From CAWEHU01 sp963808965 (GTDB lineage: Bacteria > Pseudomonadota > Alphaproteobacteria > Acetobacterales > Acetobacteraceae): a stretch of 64,000 nt of DNA. Numbering within the stretch: the first letter of the stretch is position 1; every line of letters starts with the position of its first letter. Under the pieces are notes generated by a model. It saw nothing but the letters and a program-made list of their open reading frames with translations. It was not told the DNA's origin and searched no databases. The stretch covers positions 124,001 through 188,000 of the forward strand of contig CAWEHU010000012.1 of the NCBI GenBank assembly GCA_963808965.1, written 5' to 3'. This document shows, in pieces, positions 1-8,025 of this stretch. The position numbers and the translations under genes are program-made.

Positions 1-955
1 CGACCAGCTCCGCCGTGCCACCCACACGGATGCGGTTTCCGAGACGCGTGATCGCCACCTTGTAGGTCTCGTCCATTACCGTGCTGAGCGGCGCGGCAGC
101 CGAATCGATCACCGGCACGGTTATCGAGTAACCCTTTACCGGGTACACCGGCGCCTGAATGCCGATGCTCTTCAGCAGGCGCGGCGAGTAGCTGCCCATC
201 GCGACGATGTATTTGTCAGCGGTCAGCACTTCCTTGTCCGTCTCGACCCCGACAATGCGATCACCTTCGGTGCGGATCGCGTTCACTGTCGTTCCATACT
301 GGAACCGGACGCCCAGCTTCTCGGCAAGCTGCGCGAGGCGCTGCGTGAACAGGAAGGCGTCACCCGTTTCGTCGCCGGGCAGCCGCAGACCGCCCACAAT
401 TCTTTCCCGCACAAGCGCCAAGGCTGGCTCCGCTCTCACGCAGCCGTCCCGATCGAGCACCTCATACGGAACGTTGGTCTCGTCCAGGACCGCGGTGTCG
501 TCCCCGACGTGATCGAGCTGCTTTTGCGTCCGGAACAGCTGGAGCGTTCCCTGTTGCCGATCGTCATAGGTGATGCCGGTTTCCCGGCGCAGATCACGCA
601 GGCAATCCCGGCTGTACTCCGCGAGCCGAACCATTCGCCCTTTGTTCACCCGGTATGCTTGCTCGTTGCAGTTGGCCAGCATCTGAGCCAGCCATACTGC
701 GAGGTCCGGATCAGGGCGCGGCCAGAGCACGAAGGGACGGTACTTCATCAGCAGCCACCGGGCCGCCTTGATCGGCACGCCGGGTCCAGCCCAGGGCGCG
801 GAGTACCCCGGAGAGACCTGGCCCGCATTGGCGAAGCTGGTTTCCATCCCGGCAGCCGTCTGGCGATCCACGACGACGACCTCATGGCCGGAGCGGCCGA
901 GATAATAGGCCGTCGTCACGCCGATGATGCCGCTGCCGAGTACCACGATTTTCAT
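1..955 (-). CDS. dadA: D-amino acid dehydrogenase, small subunit (C-terminus outside window)
   Basis: FAD-dependent D-amino acid dehydrogenase of the DadA/DAO family. It oxidises D-alanine and other D-amino acids to 2-oxo acids at the membrane and passes electrons to the quinone pool. The protein opens [20 protein letters not shown], a dinucleotide-binding GxGxxG fold at residues 8-13, followed by an acidic strand end (VVVVDRQ). The ATG is at 953-955. About 318 residues are visible and the rest lies left of base 1. It follows alr by 28 bp on the same strand. Alanine racemase supplies D-alanine and DadA destroys it, so the pair fits L-alanine catabolism. The identification rests on the start motif, the conserved [11 protein letters not shown] segment and the context. 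Confidence 0.93.
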   Translation of the reverse strand, partial: MKIVVLGSGIIGVTTAYYLGRSGHEVVVVDRQTAAGMETSFANAGQVSPGYSAPWAGPGVPIKAARWLLMKYRPFVLWPRPDPDLAVWLAQMLANCNEQAYRVNKGRMVRLAEYSRDCLRDLRRETGITYDDRQQGTLQLFRTQKQLDHVGDDTAVLDETNVPYEVLDRDGCVRAEPALALVRERIVGGLRLPGDETGDAFLFTQRLAQLAEKLGVRFQYGTTVNAIRTEGDRIVGVETDKEVLTADKYIVAMGSYSPRLLKSIGIQAPVYPVKGYSITVPVIDSAAAPLSTVMDETYKVAITRLGNRIRVGGTAELV

Positions 956-983
956 TCGATCCTCCCTTTCTCCCGGCCTGTAT

Positions 984-2093
984 TCAGGACGAGTTGTACT
1001 GGCGGAAGTAGCGTCCGCCCAGGCTGGTGAGGATTTCGTAGCCGATCGTGCCGGCCTCCTGCGCCACGGCATCCACTGTGTGCCGCGCATTTATCAGGTC
1101 GACTAGGCTGTCCGGTTGCAGTGCGCTTTCGGGCAGGCCTGATACGTCGAGCGTGATCGTGTCCATTGAGACGACGCCGACCAGCGGCAAGGGGGTGTCG
1201 CCGAACCAGGCGACGCCCCGGTTGCTGAGGCTGCGCAGAAAGCCATCGGCATAGCCGACCGACACGGTCGCGATTCGTCGCGGCGATGGCGCGCGCCATG
1301 TCACGCCGTAGCCCACGCCGCTGCCCGCGTTGATCGTCCGTACCTGGATCACTTTGCCCTGCAAATGCACGACCGGCTTCATCGGATTCGCGGCACCCGC
1401 GATTGGCGCCACGCCATAGAGAGCCGCGCCAGGGCGGGCGACGTCGAAATGATAGTCGGGACCGAGGAAAATTCCGGAGGAGTTGGCGAAGCTCGCCGCC
1501 GCTTCTGGCAGCACGCGGCGGGCTTCCTGGAATCGGGCGAGTTGCTCGCCATTGAGGGAATGATCCTGCTGCTCGGCGCACGCCAAGTGACTCATCACGA
1601 ACCGAAGCTCGATCGCGTCGAGCCGTGACGGAGACTCGGCCACTGACGCCAGTTCCTCCGGCGACAATCCCAGGCGGGACATCCCGGTATCCACTTGGAG
1701 AATCGCCGGAAGCCGCCTTTCCTTGCACCGTGAAAGCGCGACCCAGGCGTCCAGTTGAGACAGGCTGTTCAAGACCGGGATGAGATCGTGGGCGAGGCAT
1801 TCGCTTTCCGCGCCGAGCGGGGAACCATGCAGCACGTAAAGCGCTGCGTCCCCCGGCAGATGCGGCCGGAGGGATATAGCCTCATCGAGATGCGCGACGA
1901 AGAAGTGCCGGCAGCCGGCTGCGGCCAGCGCCGGCGCGATGCGAGCCGCGCCAAGGCCGTAGGCATCGGCCTTGACCACGGCTCCGCATGAGGTGCTCCC
2001 GAGCCGATCGCGCAGCAAGCGCCAGTTTGCGCAAATCGCATCGACGTCGATGGTAAGGAGCGCCCCTGCATTCTCAGGGCGGCTGACAGCCAT
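984..2093 (-). CDS. alr: Alanine racemase
   Basis: PLP-dependent fold-type III racemase interconverting L- and D-alanine. From the ATG at 2093 the protein has 369 residues. The PLP-binding lysine lies in [10 protein letters not shown] at about residue 41, and the C-terminal catalytic tyrosine region reads VGYGVTW. The open frame extends four codons further to a TTG at 2105, but the ATG preceded by GAGAGA is the better start. It precedes dadA with a 28 bp gap. This pairing points to catabolic use (a dadX-like role), although the enzyme may also serve peptidoglycan synthesis. No Lrp-type dadR gene is visible. Confidence 0.95.
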   Translation of the reverse strand: MAVSRPENAGALLTIDVDAICANWRLLRDRLGSTSCGAVVKADAYGLGAARIAPALAAAGCRHFFVAHLDEAISLRPHLPGDAALYVLHGSPLGAESECLAHDLIPVLNSLSQLDAWVALSRCKERRLPAILQVDTGMSRLGLSPEELASVAESPSRLDAIELRFVMSHLACAEQQDHSLNGEQLARFQEARRVLPEAAASFANSSGIFLGPDYHFDVARPGAALYGVAPIAGAANPMKPVVHLQGKVIQVRTINAGSGVGYGVTWRAPSPRRIATVSVGYADGFLRSLSNRGVAWFGDTPLPLVGVVSMDTITLDVSGLPESALQPDSLVDLINARHTVDAVAQEAGTIGYEILTSLGGRYFRQYNSS

Positions 2094-2193
2094 TCTCTCT
2101 ATCAACCCCCCGCTTTGCTTATCAGCTTTGGAAGGTCTCTAACGCGAGTCTGTTGAGGCTTGGCGGGGACTATTCCGCGCAACACCTTGCGCG

Positions 2194-3003
2194 TCAACTA
2201 GCGCCGGTGAGATCCTGCCCGAAGCTGCAACCTGGCCCACTTCCCTTGGGCAGGTGCTTCGCCATCGCGTGATATGCCGTCTCGTCGGTCCGGTCGTAGC
2301 GGATCGGCGTGACCGCGATCCGGCCAGCGCGAAGCGCGTCGAGGTCACTCTCCGGTCCCTGCTCGCGCGGGCCCCGACGGAAGGCGAGCCAGTGATAAGT
2401 GAAGCCGCGCGGATCGGTCCGTGTCTCGACGTCGATCGAGCGGATCATCCCAACTCCCTGCCGCGCCAAGGTGAGTTCGCCGACGTCGTCCACCGGGCGG
2501 TCCGGGAAATTGACGTTGAGGCAGGTGTCCGCGCTCCAGCCGATCTCCAGCAAGCGCCGCACCACCCTCGGCGCGAGGAGCCGGGCGGTGTCCCAGCGAA
2601 CCGCCTCCCGGTCGGTCCAGGCCTGGCTCAGCGCGATCGAAGGAATACCGAGCATCATTCCGGTCATCGCGCCGCCGACCGTGCCGGAGAACACCGTCTC
2701 CATGCCGAGATTGGCGCCTCGGTTCACGCCGGAGAGGATCAGCGCGGGCGGTTCCGGCAGCAGGTAGCGCACCCCCATCACGGCGCAGTCGCCCGGCGTG
2801 CCGGTCACGCCGAAGCGGCGGGCGCCTCGCTCCGTCACGCGGATCGGATGATGCAAACTGATCGCGTGCGATTGCCCGCTCTGGTCGTGCTCCGGCGCGA
2901 CAACCCAGACCTCGCGCGCCAGACCGGCGGCGATCTCCTCCAGCACGGAGAGGCCGGGCGCCTCGACCCCGTCATCATTCGTCAACAGCACGCGGTCGAG
3001 CAC
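2194..3003 (-). CDS. surE: 5'/3'-nucleotidase SurE
   Basis: Survival protein E, a metal-dependent phosphatase acting on nucleoside 5'- and 3'-monophosphates and short polyphosphate. It has 269 residues, a normal size. The N-terminal metal motif NDDG sits at residues 9-12. It is followed by DQSGQSHAIS, which carries the metal-binding serine, and LSGVNRGANLG, which carries the asparagine. The start is a GTG at 3001-3003. It lies two bases after the stop of the upstream DsbA-like gene, so the two are co-transcribed and probably translationally coupled. In other proteobacteria surE usually sits with pcm, nlpD and rpoS; none of these is here. Confidence 0.95.
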   Translation of the reverse strand: MLDRVLLTNDDGVEAPGLSVLEEIAAGLAREVWVVAPEHDQSGQSHAISLHHPIRVTERGARRFGVTGTPGDCAVMGVRYLLPEPPALILSGVNRGANLGMETVFSGTVGGAMTGMMLGIPSIALSQAWTDREAVRWDTARLLAPRVVRRLLEIGWSADTCLNVNFPDRPVDDVGELTLARQGVGMIRSIDVETRTDPRGFTYHWLAFRRGPREQGPESDLDALRAGRIAVTPIRYDRTDETAYHAMAKHLPKGSGPGCSFGQDLTGAS

Positions 3004-3005
3004 GA

Positions 3006-3674
3006 TCAGAACTCGGACGCCTCTACGGCCGCCACGTCTAGTAGCCGCTCGATCACCTCCGGTTCCTGCGCGCCGGCTATCGCGTGGCGGCCGGCCACGA
3101 CGAAGCAGGGCACGCCGTTGATGCCGAGGCGATGGGCGCGGAGATTATCGGCGTGCACCGAATCGACCTCCTCCTCGCCGCTCAGGAATTGCCGTGCGGC
3201 GGGGCTGTCCAATCCGCACGAATGCGCGATCGCGAGCAATACCGCCACGTCGCCGACATCCCGGCCATCGGTAAAATAGGCTGAAAACAGCGCCTCCACC
3301 ATCACGTCCGCCATCCCGAACCGCCCGGCCCAGCGCACCAGACGATGGGCGTCGACGCTGTTCGGCGTGCGGCGGATGCGCTCGAAGCGGAACGACACGC
3401 CCTCTGCTCGCCCGATCTCAGCGATGGAAGAATACAATCGACGCGCGCGATCCTCGCCGCCGAATTTGCGAATGACGTAGTCCGCCCGGGCCATTCCCCC
3501 ACGCGGCATGTCGGGGTTGAGCAGAAACGGCCGCCAAGTCAGATCGAACAGCAGATCCGGACGGCGGCGCAGCGTACGCGTGAGCCGGCGCACCCCGAGG
3601 AAGCACCAGGGGCACACGAGGTCATGCACGATCTCGATCCCGAGACGGGCTTTTGGCGGGGCGAGGATATTCAA
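3006..3674 (-). CDS. DsbA-family (FrnE-like) thiol oxidoreductase
   Basis: Thioredoxin-fold protein of the FrnE/2-hydroxychromene-2-carboxylate isomerase branch of the DsbA superfamily, 222 residues. The active-site motif CPWC lies at about residues 21-24 (LVCPWCFLG), and the cis-proline region reads GINGVPCFVV near residue 180. There is no signal peptide, so it is probably cytoplasmic, as usual for FrnE relatives. The only upstream start in frame is a TTG at 3674, so the exact N-terminus is uncertain. It lies immediately upstream of surE on the same strand. The physiological substrate is unknown. Confidence 0.85.
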   Translation of the reverse strand: MNILAPPKARLGIEIVHDLVCPWCFLGVRRLTRTLRRRPDLLFDLTWRPFLLNPDMPRGGMARADYVIRKFGGEDRARRLYSSIAEIGRAEGVSFRFERIRRTPNSVDAHRLVRWAGRFGMADVMVEALFSAYFTDGRDVGDVAVLLAIAHSCGLDSPAARQFLSGEEEVDSVHADNLRAHRLGINGVPCFVVAGRHAIAGAQEPEVIERLLDVAAVEASEF

Positions 3675-4014
3675 ATCAGCGGTCCTGGCTCAGTCGCAGA
3701 GCGGGCATCATCGGGTCACGGGCCGAATGGGGCAAGACTCTTCAACGGTTTTGCCGGACCCGCCAGTCTTCAGATCCCGAAGCACGGGGGCCACAGATCG
3801 GCCGCGCGGCGTGCGCCGCGTAGGGTTAGGGCGGGGGCAGGCGGGGCTCGTTACCGCCCGTGCAAACGCATTCATCCATTTTACACCAATGATCGCGAGT
3901 ATGCCGGCGTGCTGCACCTGAGAGGTTGCAGAACCCCTGGCGATACTCGCGAGGACGCTTGGCGCCGCCCGGGAACCCGCAAAACGCTACGTTTCCTTTC
4001 AGGACCTGAGCTCT
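3675..4014. other. Intergenic region between divergent FrnE-like and barrel genes
   Basis: About 340 bp with no credible gene; the open frames across it are antisense shadows. It contains a 10 bp inverted repeat, TCGCGAGTAT at 3893-3902 and ATACTCGCGA at 3943-3952, in front of the outer-membrane barrel gene. This could be a regulator site or part of the 5' leader. I found no sigma-54 type -24/-12 element here. An AT-richer patch near 3870-3892 may carry the promoter but gives no clean -35/-10 pair. Confidence 0.4.
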
Positions 4015-5415
4015 ATGCGTGCAGAATGCCGCTCCCCCGTGATGACGCGACTCCTCCTCGGCGGGATCTTCCTCGCGGCTCTGCCAGCCGTCGGACGCGC
4101 GGACACGTCGGGAGACGATCTTCAGCAGCTGAAATCATCTCTGCAGAAGGAAATTGCCGCGCTGAAGCAGCAACAAACGCAGCTGCATTTGAAACTACTC
4201 GGTTTGGATCGCAAAAACGAGGTCCTGGACCACCAGCTGAAGAGCTTGCGGGCCGCCGGGGTAGCACCCGGGGCCACGGCCTCATCCCCAAGGGCTGATG
4301 CGCCGCGCTCCGGCGAGCAGCAGGACACGGAAGTCGCCCAGACATCCGGTCCGGCTGCGGCCACGGGCGGCAACGGGGACGCTTCGGCCGGCTCAGCGGA
4401 GAGCCAATCCGCTCCTATCTCGGGGCCGTCGTCCAAAGAGCAGGAAGCCAGACGCGTTCTGGAAACGGCACCCACCCTGTCGAACACGGGTGGCGTCCTG
4501 ACCCCCAGGGGTCAGTTCGTGATCGCTCCGTCCTTCGAGTACGACTACTGGTCCCAGAATCAGCTTGGCGTGAACGGTTTCCAGATTATCCCAGGAATCA
4601 CCTTCGGGAATATCTTCGTCAATCGCGTCGAGCAAAATATCGGCACTGCTGCGGTTACGATCCGCGCTGGCATCACGGACCGGCTCGAGGCCAACGTTAA
4701 AATTCCTTACGTGGTCAATTACGGCAGCACGAACAGCCTGATCCCGCTCACTGATCAGGTTCAAAACCTGGGGGTCAACGCCAGCAACGCCAATCTCGGC
4801 GACATCCAGTTCGGCGCCAGCTATCAGATCAACGCGGGCCAGAATGGCTGGCCGATCTTCGTCGGAAATTTCCTTTTCAAGACGATCACAGGTGTGAGCC
4901 CCTTCGACGTACCGATTGTCACGAGCAACGACCCCGACCCGTACGGGAAATACTTCCAGGGCGCCCCCAAGAAGCTTGCCACCGGAACCGGGTTCTACTC
5001 GCTCGAGCCGAGCCTCACTGTCCTGTACCCGACGGCACCCGGCGTATTGTTCGCGAACTTGCTCTTCATCGAGAACCTTGGGCGAACGGTGAACATCCAG
5101 AGCACCAGCGGAGGCCCACCCACGCCAACCAAGCTCACCCCCGGAAGGGCTCTGGCCCTCACGTTTGGAATTGGTTTCGCCCTCAACGACCGAACCTCTC
5201 TTACGCTCAGCTATCAGCAGGAGCATGTCTTCACGGCTTATGCGAACGGGCAGGCCATCAAGGGATCGCCGTACAGCTTCGGCACGTTCAACTTCGGTCT
5301 CGGCTATGAGCTTTCTCAGTCCACCCGACTGAATGTCAGCGTAGGGGTCGGCGCCGGACCAAACGCACCCGTGGCAAAGATTTTGATGGAAGTCCCGTAC
5401 CGCTTCTCTCTGTAA
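4015..5415 (+). CDS. Outer-membrane beta-barrel with N-terminal coiled coil (FapF-like porin candidate)
   Basis: Exported protein of 466 residues. A signal peptide ends near VGRADT, using either the ATG at 4015 or the in-frame ATG at 4042. Residues 34-80 form a heptad-like Leu/Gln/Lys coiled coil (LKQQQTQLHLKLLGLDRK). A Ser/Gly/Ala linker follows to about residue 150. The remaining roughly 310 residues are rich in alternating aromatic/aliphatic strands and end in VPYRFSL, typical of an outer-membrane barrel. A periplasmic coiled coil followed by a barrel is the known architecture of FapF, the amyloid-subunit secretion channel of Pseudomonas. The gene converges on the amyloid-like operon at 5491-8643, 75 bp away. 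The barrel also resembles generic MetA-pathway/transporter barrels, so the FapF role is inference from architecture and context. Confidence 0.65.
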   Translation: MRAECRSPVMTRLLLGGIFLAALPAVGRADTSGDDLQQLKSSLQKEIAALKQQQTQLHLKLLGLDRKNEVLDHQLKSLRAAGVAPGATASSPRADAPRSGEQQDTEVAQTSGPAAATGGNGDASAGSAESQSAPISGPSSKEQEARRVLETAPTLSNTGGVLTPRGQFVIAPSFEYDYWSQNQLGVNGFQIIPGITFGNIFVNRVEQNIGTAAVTIRAGITDRLEANVKIPYVVNYGSTNSLIPLTDQVQNLGVNASNANLGDIQFGASYQINAGQNGWPIFVGNFLFKTITGVSPFDVPIVTSNDPDPYGKYFQGAPKKLATGTGFYSLEPSLTVLYPTAPGVLFANLLFIENLGRTVNIQSTSGGPPTPTKLTPGRALALTFGIGFALNDRTSLTLSYQQEHVFTAYANGQAIKGSPYSFGTFNFGLGYELSQSTRLNVSVGVGAGPNAPVAKILMEVPYRFSL

Positions 5416-5490
5416 CCGAGACCAGGATGCGCGCGGCATGCCCACCTCGCTCCCGTGCGGAAGCCTCCTGCCGCGACAGGGTCTCGGGGA

Positions 5491-5898
5491 CTACTTGCCC
5501 GCAGCACCATTTGTCGCCGTTCCGCTGATCGAGGGTGCGATCTGCGGCCCGGTCTTCAACTCGTCCCACAGCATGATTCTCGGGAGCCGGATCGAGTCAT
5601 TGGCGATACTGGGCGCAGGCATGCCGGCGCCCTTCTGCTTCGCCATGGCGGCATCCGAGAGAAGGACGACGCTCGCCAGCGTGGCACGGATCCCCGGGGC
5701 GAGCGCCGGTTCGGGCTGTTCCGCCGCGCGACAAGCAACCGAACCTAGGCCGATCTCGAAAGTCAGAGCTGACGCGCACAGCAATCCAATCAGGCGCGCG
5801 CGCACCGCGGCGGCGCGTCGTTGCTTACCGAGCCTGTTCCCAAGCGCTGAGCTAACGTCGATCTTGATACGACCCGCCGGAAGCGCGGCTCGGTCCAT
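5491..5898 (-). CDS. Small exported protein, last gene of the Fap-like operon
   Basis: Unrecognised 135-residue protein. The ATG at 5898 has a perfect Shine-Dalgarno AAGGAGG six bases upstream, so the gene is real although it lies inside a much longer open frame. A basic N-terminus of about 33 residues leads into a hydrophobic stretch (LIGLLCASALTFEIGLGSVA), suggesting export. The mature part is short, with a conserved-looking segment LPRIMLWDELKTGPQIAPSI near the C-terminus. It starts 11 bp after the upstream gene's stop and is the last gene of the minus-strand operon. By position and size it could be a small accessory factor like FapE, but I see no sequence support for that. Confidence 0.7.
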   Translation of the reverse strand: MDRAALPAGRIKIDVSSALGNRLGKQRRAAAVRARLIGLLCASALTFEIGLGSVACRAAEQPEPALAPGIRATLASVVLLSDAAMAKQKGAGMPAPSIANDSIRLPRIMLWDELKTGPQIAPSISGTATNGAAGK

Positions 5899-5909
5899 CG
5901 ATGGCCTCC

Positions 5910-6792
5910 TTATCGGAATGACGAGGCACCGGACGTGAGCCGGGTCATCACTGATGATGATACGCCCTGCTGAAGCAGCTTGGAAAGACCACTGACGCCG
6001 ATGTCCAGAGTGGTGACTTGCTGAATCAGCTGATTGTTCGCGGTGTTGCTGACGACATTGGTAAGTCCGCCCGCGCCGAGCGTGGTCGCGACCGAGGTCG
6101 TTCCATTGCCCCCGAGCGACTGAACCCCGGGAACGAGAGAGCTTGTCTGCACCTGCGAGCCGCTGCTGATGACCGTCGTTGCATTGCCGCCGCCACTGGC
6201 GCTCACGAGCGAGGGGCCGCTTATGCCAAGCCCGCTTGGAGAGGTGACGTTCACAGTCGCGGGGATCGCTTTGGTGGAAAGGTTCGACGCCGCGCTCAAG
6301 CTGGGCACCACCGGCGTGTTTACCGCAAAAGGCGCGCCTGCGGCTGTGGTGATGACCGGCGAGCCTCCGAGACTGGTCGTCATGTCCCGCGAGACCGTGA
6401 GCGTCGGCACTACCACGGTCTGGACCAGGTTGTGATTGAGATACGTTGCTTGTTGGAAGGCAAAGTTCAGCTGCACCCCCGAACCGGTATCGAGTCCGCC
6501 CCGAATGGTCCCGAGTTCGGCCATCGTCCAAAGCGGCGCTTGCGAATTGCTGGACGATGTCACCCTTCCCTTCGAACGGTGCCGATTTTCCAACAATTTC
6601 TCCCGGAGCCACTGGCGCGGTGGTCCTGCTTCCTGTTGCGGGAGGCTGGTCACGAGCGAGACGGGCCTTATCTTCGCCGGCGGGCGCTGGGTCGTGCTTG
6701 GCGATGGCGGTTGTCACGCGAGAGGAGCACCCCCCGACCAGGCACGCCGCAATCGCTGCGTGCCCAAGAAGCAGCATCGGCAGGCGTTTCAC
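5910..6792 (-). CDS. Putative lipoprotein with amyloid-like tail; frameshift near 6560
   Basis: Two reading frames that I read as one gene. A GTG at 6792, with GAGGAG seven bases upstream, starts a lipoprotein signal (VKRLPMLLLGHAAIAACLV, then lipobox GGC). This frame makes sense to about APFEGKG. The neighbouring frame then carries the natural-looking protein SSSNSQAPLWTMAELGTIRG and a Ser/Thr/Val/Asn-rich region, ending with the NTANNQLIQQ copy of the N-T-[G/A]-x5-Q motif. Removing one G from the GGG run near 6560 joins them into exactly 293 residues. Alternatively, two overlapping genes exist, the second starting at a GTG near 6560. It lies between the C39 peptidase and the small terminal gene. 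It may be a minor amyloid subunit or anchor, which is inference. Confidence 0.6.
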
Positions 6793-6817
6793 GGTGTTCT
6801 CCTCAGGTGCACGTGTC

Positions 6818-7540
6818 TCAGAACCGGGATATGTCGAGCAGCCCTGGCTGCGTGAGCGTGGCGAGATCGACGGCGAAACGTGCCAGCTCGGTCGGCGGGC
6901 GGGGTGCCGCCGCCCATCTCCGCGGATTGTTGAAGCTTTCTTGCGCATGATCCACATCGTTCAAGATCAGGAAGAACACCCCGCTCCACTGCGCCTCGAA
7001 AACACTGACCGGTTCGGTTCGTGCGCCGTTCGCCGGATCCGAGAGCAGGACATACCCGTTACGGATGCCCTCCAGGACGACGAAATGATGATAGCCCCGG
7101 ACATTGATCAGAACGATGGCGGGCAATCGAACCTCGAGCAGTTTGGTCAGAGGTGCCCGGAACCCCCCCGAAGCGAGCCCGTGCCGCGCGAGATAGTTCT
7201 TTATGTCGAGCAGAGAGAATCCGGCCTCGGAGATCACCTGCTGATCGCCGTTCGCGAACATCTCTGCGAACACGCTCTGCTCGGTCACGGATATTCCGTA
7301 GTTATAGCTCAGCAAAGTCGCGAGCGCGGCTGAGCCGCAGGAGAAATCATGCTCTTGCGCGATGGTCGTCTTGAACTTTCTTTCTTGGAAGCTTTCGAGC
7401 GGGACGGAAGCGGCGCCCCCGCCCACGCCCAGACCATTCAGATACACAGACCCGGCCTGAGCCGGCTCCCCCGCACCCGCCAGGGTCGTCGCAGCCAGCG
7501 CTGCTCCGACCAGCCGCAGCCTCCGGTAATCGACCTTCAC
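6818..7540 (-). CDS. Secreted C39-family cysteine peptidase (FapD-like)
   Basis: Papain-fold peptidase of the C39 family, 240 residues, GTG start at 7540 with AGGGGG five bases upstream. The signal peptide runs to about AQAG at residue 30. The catalytic triad candidates are visible: Cys in HDFSCGSAALATLL, His in YHHFVVLEGI and Asp in LSDPANG. There is no ABC transporter domain, unlike bacteriocin exporters, so it is a stand-alone periplasmic peptidase. That is the feature of FapD, the C39 peptidase of the Pseudomonas Fap amyloid system. It lies inside the operon between two amyloid-motif genes. The family call is strong; the Fap role comes from context. Confidence 0.85.
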   Translation of the reverse strand: MKVDYRRLRLVGAALAATTLAGAGEPAQAGSVYLNGLGVGGGAASVPLESFQERKFKTTIAQEHDFSCGSAALATLLSYNYGISVTEQSVFAEMFANGDQQVISEAGFSLLDIKNYLARHGLASGGFRAPLTKLLEVRLPAIVLINVRGYHHFVVLEGIRNGYVLLSDPANGARTEPVSVFEAQWSGVFFLILNDVDHAQESFNNPRRWAAAPRPPTELARFAVDLATLTQPGLLDISRF

Positions 7541-7581
7541 GGCGCCCCCCTTCGATGATGCCTAATCGTAAATGAAGGCGG

Positions 7582-7941
7582 TCAATGAATGGTGATTAGG
7601 ATCGATGTGCTGCTCTGGATCAGCGAGTTATTGCCGGTATTCTGAAGTACGGTCGTGATGCCGACGTTATTGTTGATGGAGTTATTGTTCGTGATGGTAC
7701 CAGTCACGGAACCGCGCCCGACGCTGTTGCCGGTTACGGCACCCTCGCTGAGGGCGCTGCCGATCAGGATGCCGCGCGCGTGCTGGCTTCCTAGTTCAGC
7801 GGTTGGGACCGCCGTTCCTGCGAGTGCGCCGAGCACCGCACCGGGACCAGCCGAGCGGCCGCTTTCAGCCGCCAGGCACGTGGTTTGGACCCCGAGCGCG
7901 AGGACCAACAGAGTTATCGTCCAGGTAACGGACGCCTTCAT
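7582..7941 (-). CDS. Small secreted Asn-rich protein with amyloid-type motif
   Basis: Unrecognised 119-residue protein. The open frame reaches 7989, but the signal peptide (MKASVTWTITLLVLALGV onward) fixes the start at the ATG at 7941. The mature protein is Gly/Ala/Ser-rich, then strongly Asn-rich (ITNNNSINNNVGITTV). It ends with LQNTGNNSLIQSSTSI, one of four N-T-[G/A]-x5-Q motifs in this operon. Such Asn/Gln ladders with alternating hydrophobic residues are typical of functional amyloid repeats. It is the second gene after the sigma-54 promoter and follows a strong hairpin at 7977-8008. It may be a minor or nucleating subunit; this is inference. Confidence 0.7.
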   Translation of the reverse strand: MKASVTWTITLLVLALGVQTTCLAAESGRSAGPGAVLGALAGTAVPTAELGSQHARGILIGSALSEGAVTGNSVGRGSVTGTITNNNSINNNVGITTVLQNTGNNSLIQSSTSILITIH

Positions 7942-7976
7942 TTTTTCCACCCGTGTCAGTCGAAACGGAAAGGGGT

Positions 7977-8008
7977 CGGTCCGCACCACCGAGGGACGGT
8001 GCGGACCG
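7977..8008 (-). terminator. Intercistronic hairpin in the Fap-like operon
   Basis: Perfect 11 bp inverted repeat CGGTCCGCACC / GGTGCGGACCG with a 10-base loop, between the first and second genes of the minus-strand operon. No T-run follows on the transcribed strand. It therefore looks like an attenuating or mRNA-stabilising hairpin rather than a full terminator. Such an element would let the first, presumably major, subunit be made in excess over downstream genes. Confidence 0.55.
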
Positions 8009-8025
8009 GTCCGCCGAGCGAGCCG

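Noticed and set aside
3903..4014. Possible second sigma-54 promoter (TGCACC ... GGTTGCAG)
   Set aside because: The spacing between the two halves is three bases too long for a -24/-12 element.
5416..5487. Inverted repeat CCGAGACC / GGTCTCGG between convergent genes
   Set aside because: Only 8 bp with a loop over 50 bases; too weak to call a bidirectional terminator.
5491..6957. Single 488-codon open frame on the minus strand
   Set aside because: Its middle third is implausible and in the wrong frame for the NTG-motif protein. Only its two ends (lipoprotein start, and the 5491-5898 gene with its own ribosome-binding site) are real coding sequence.
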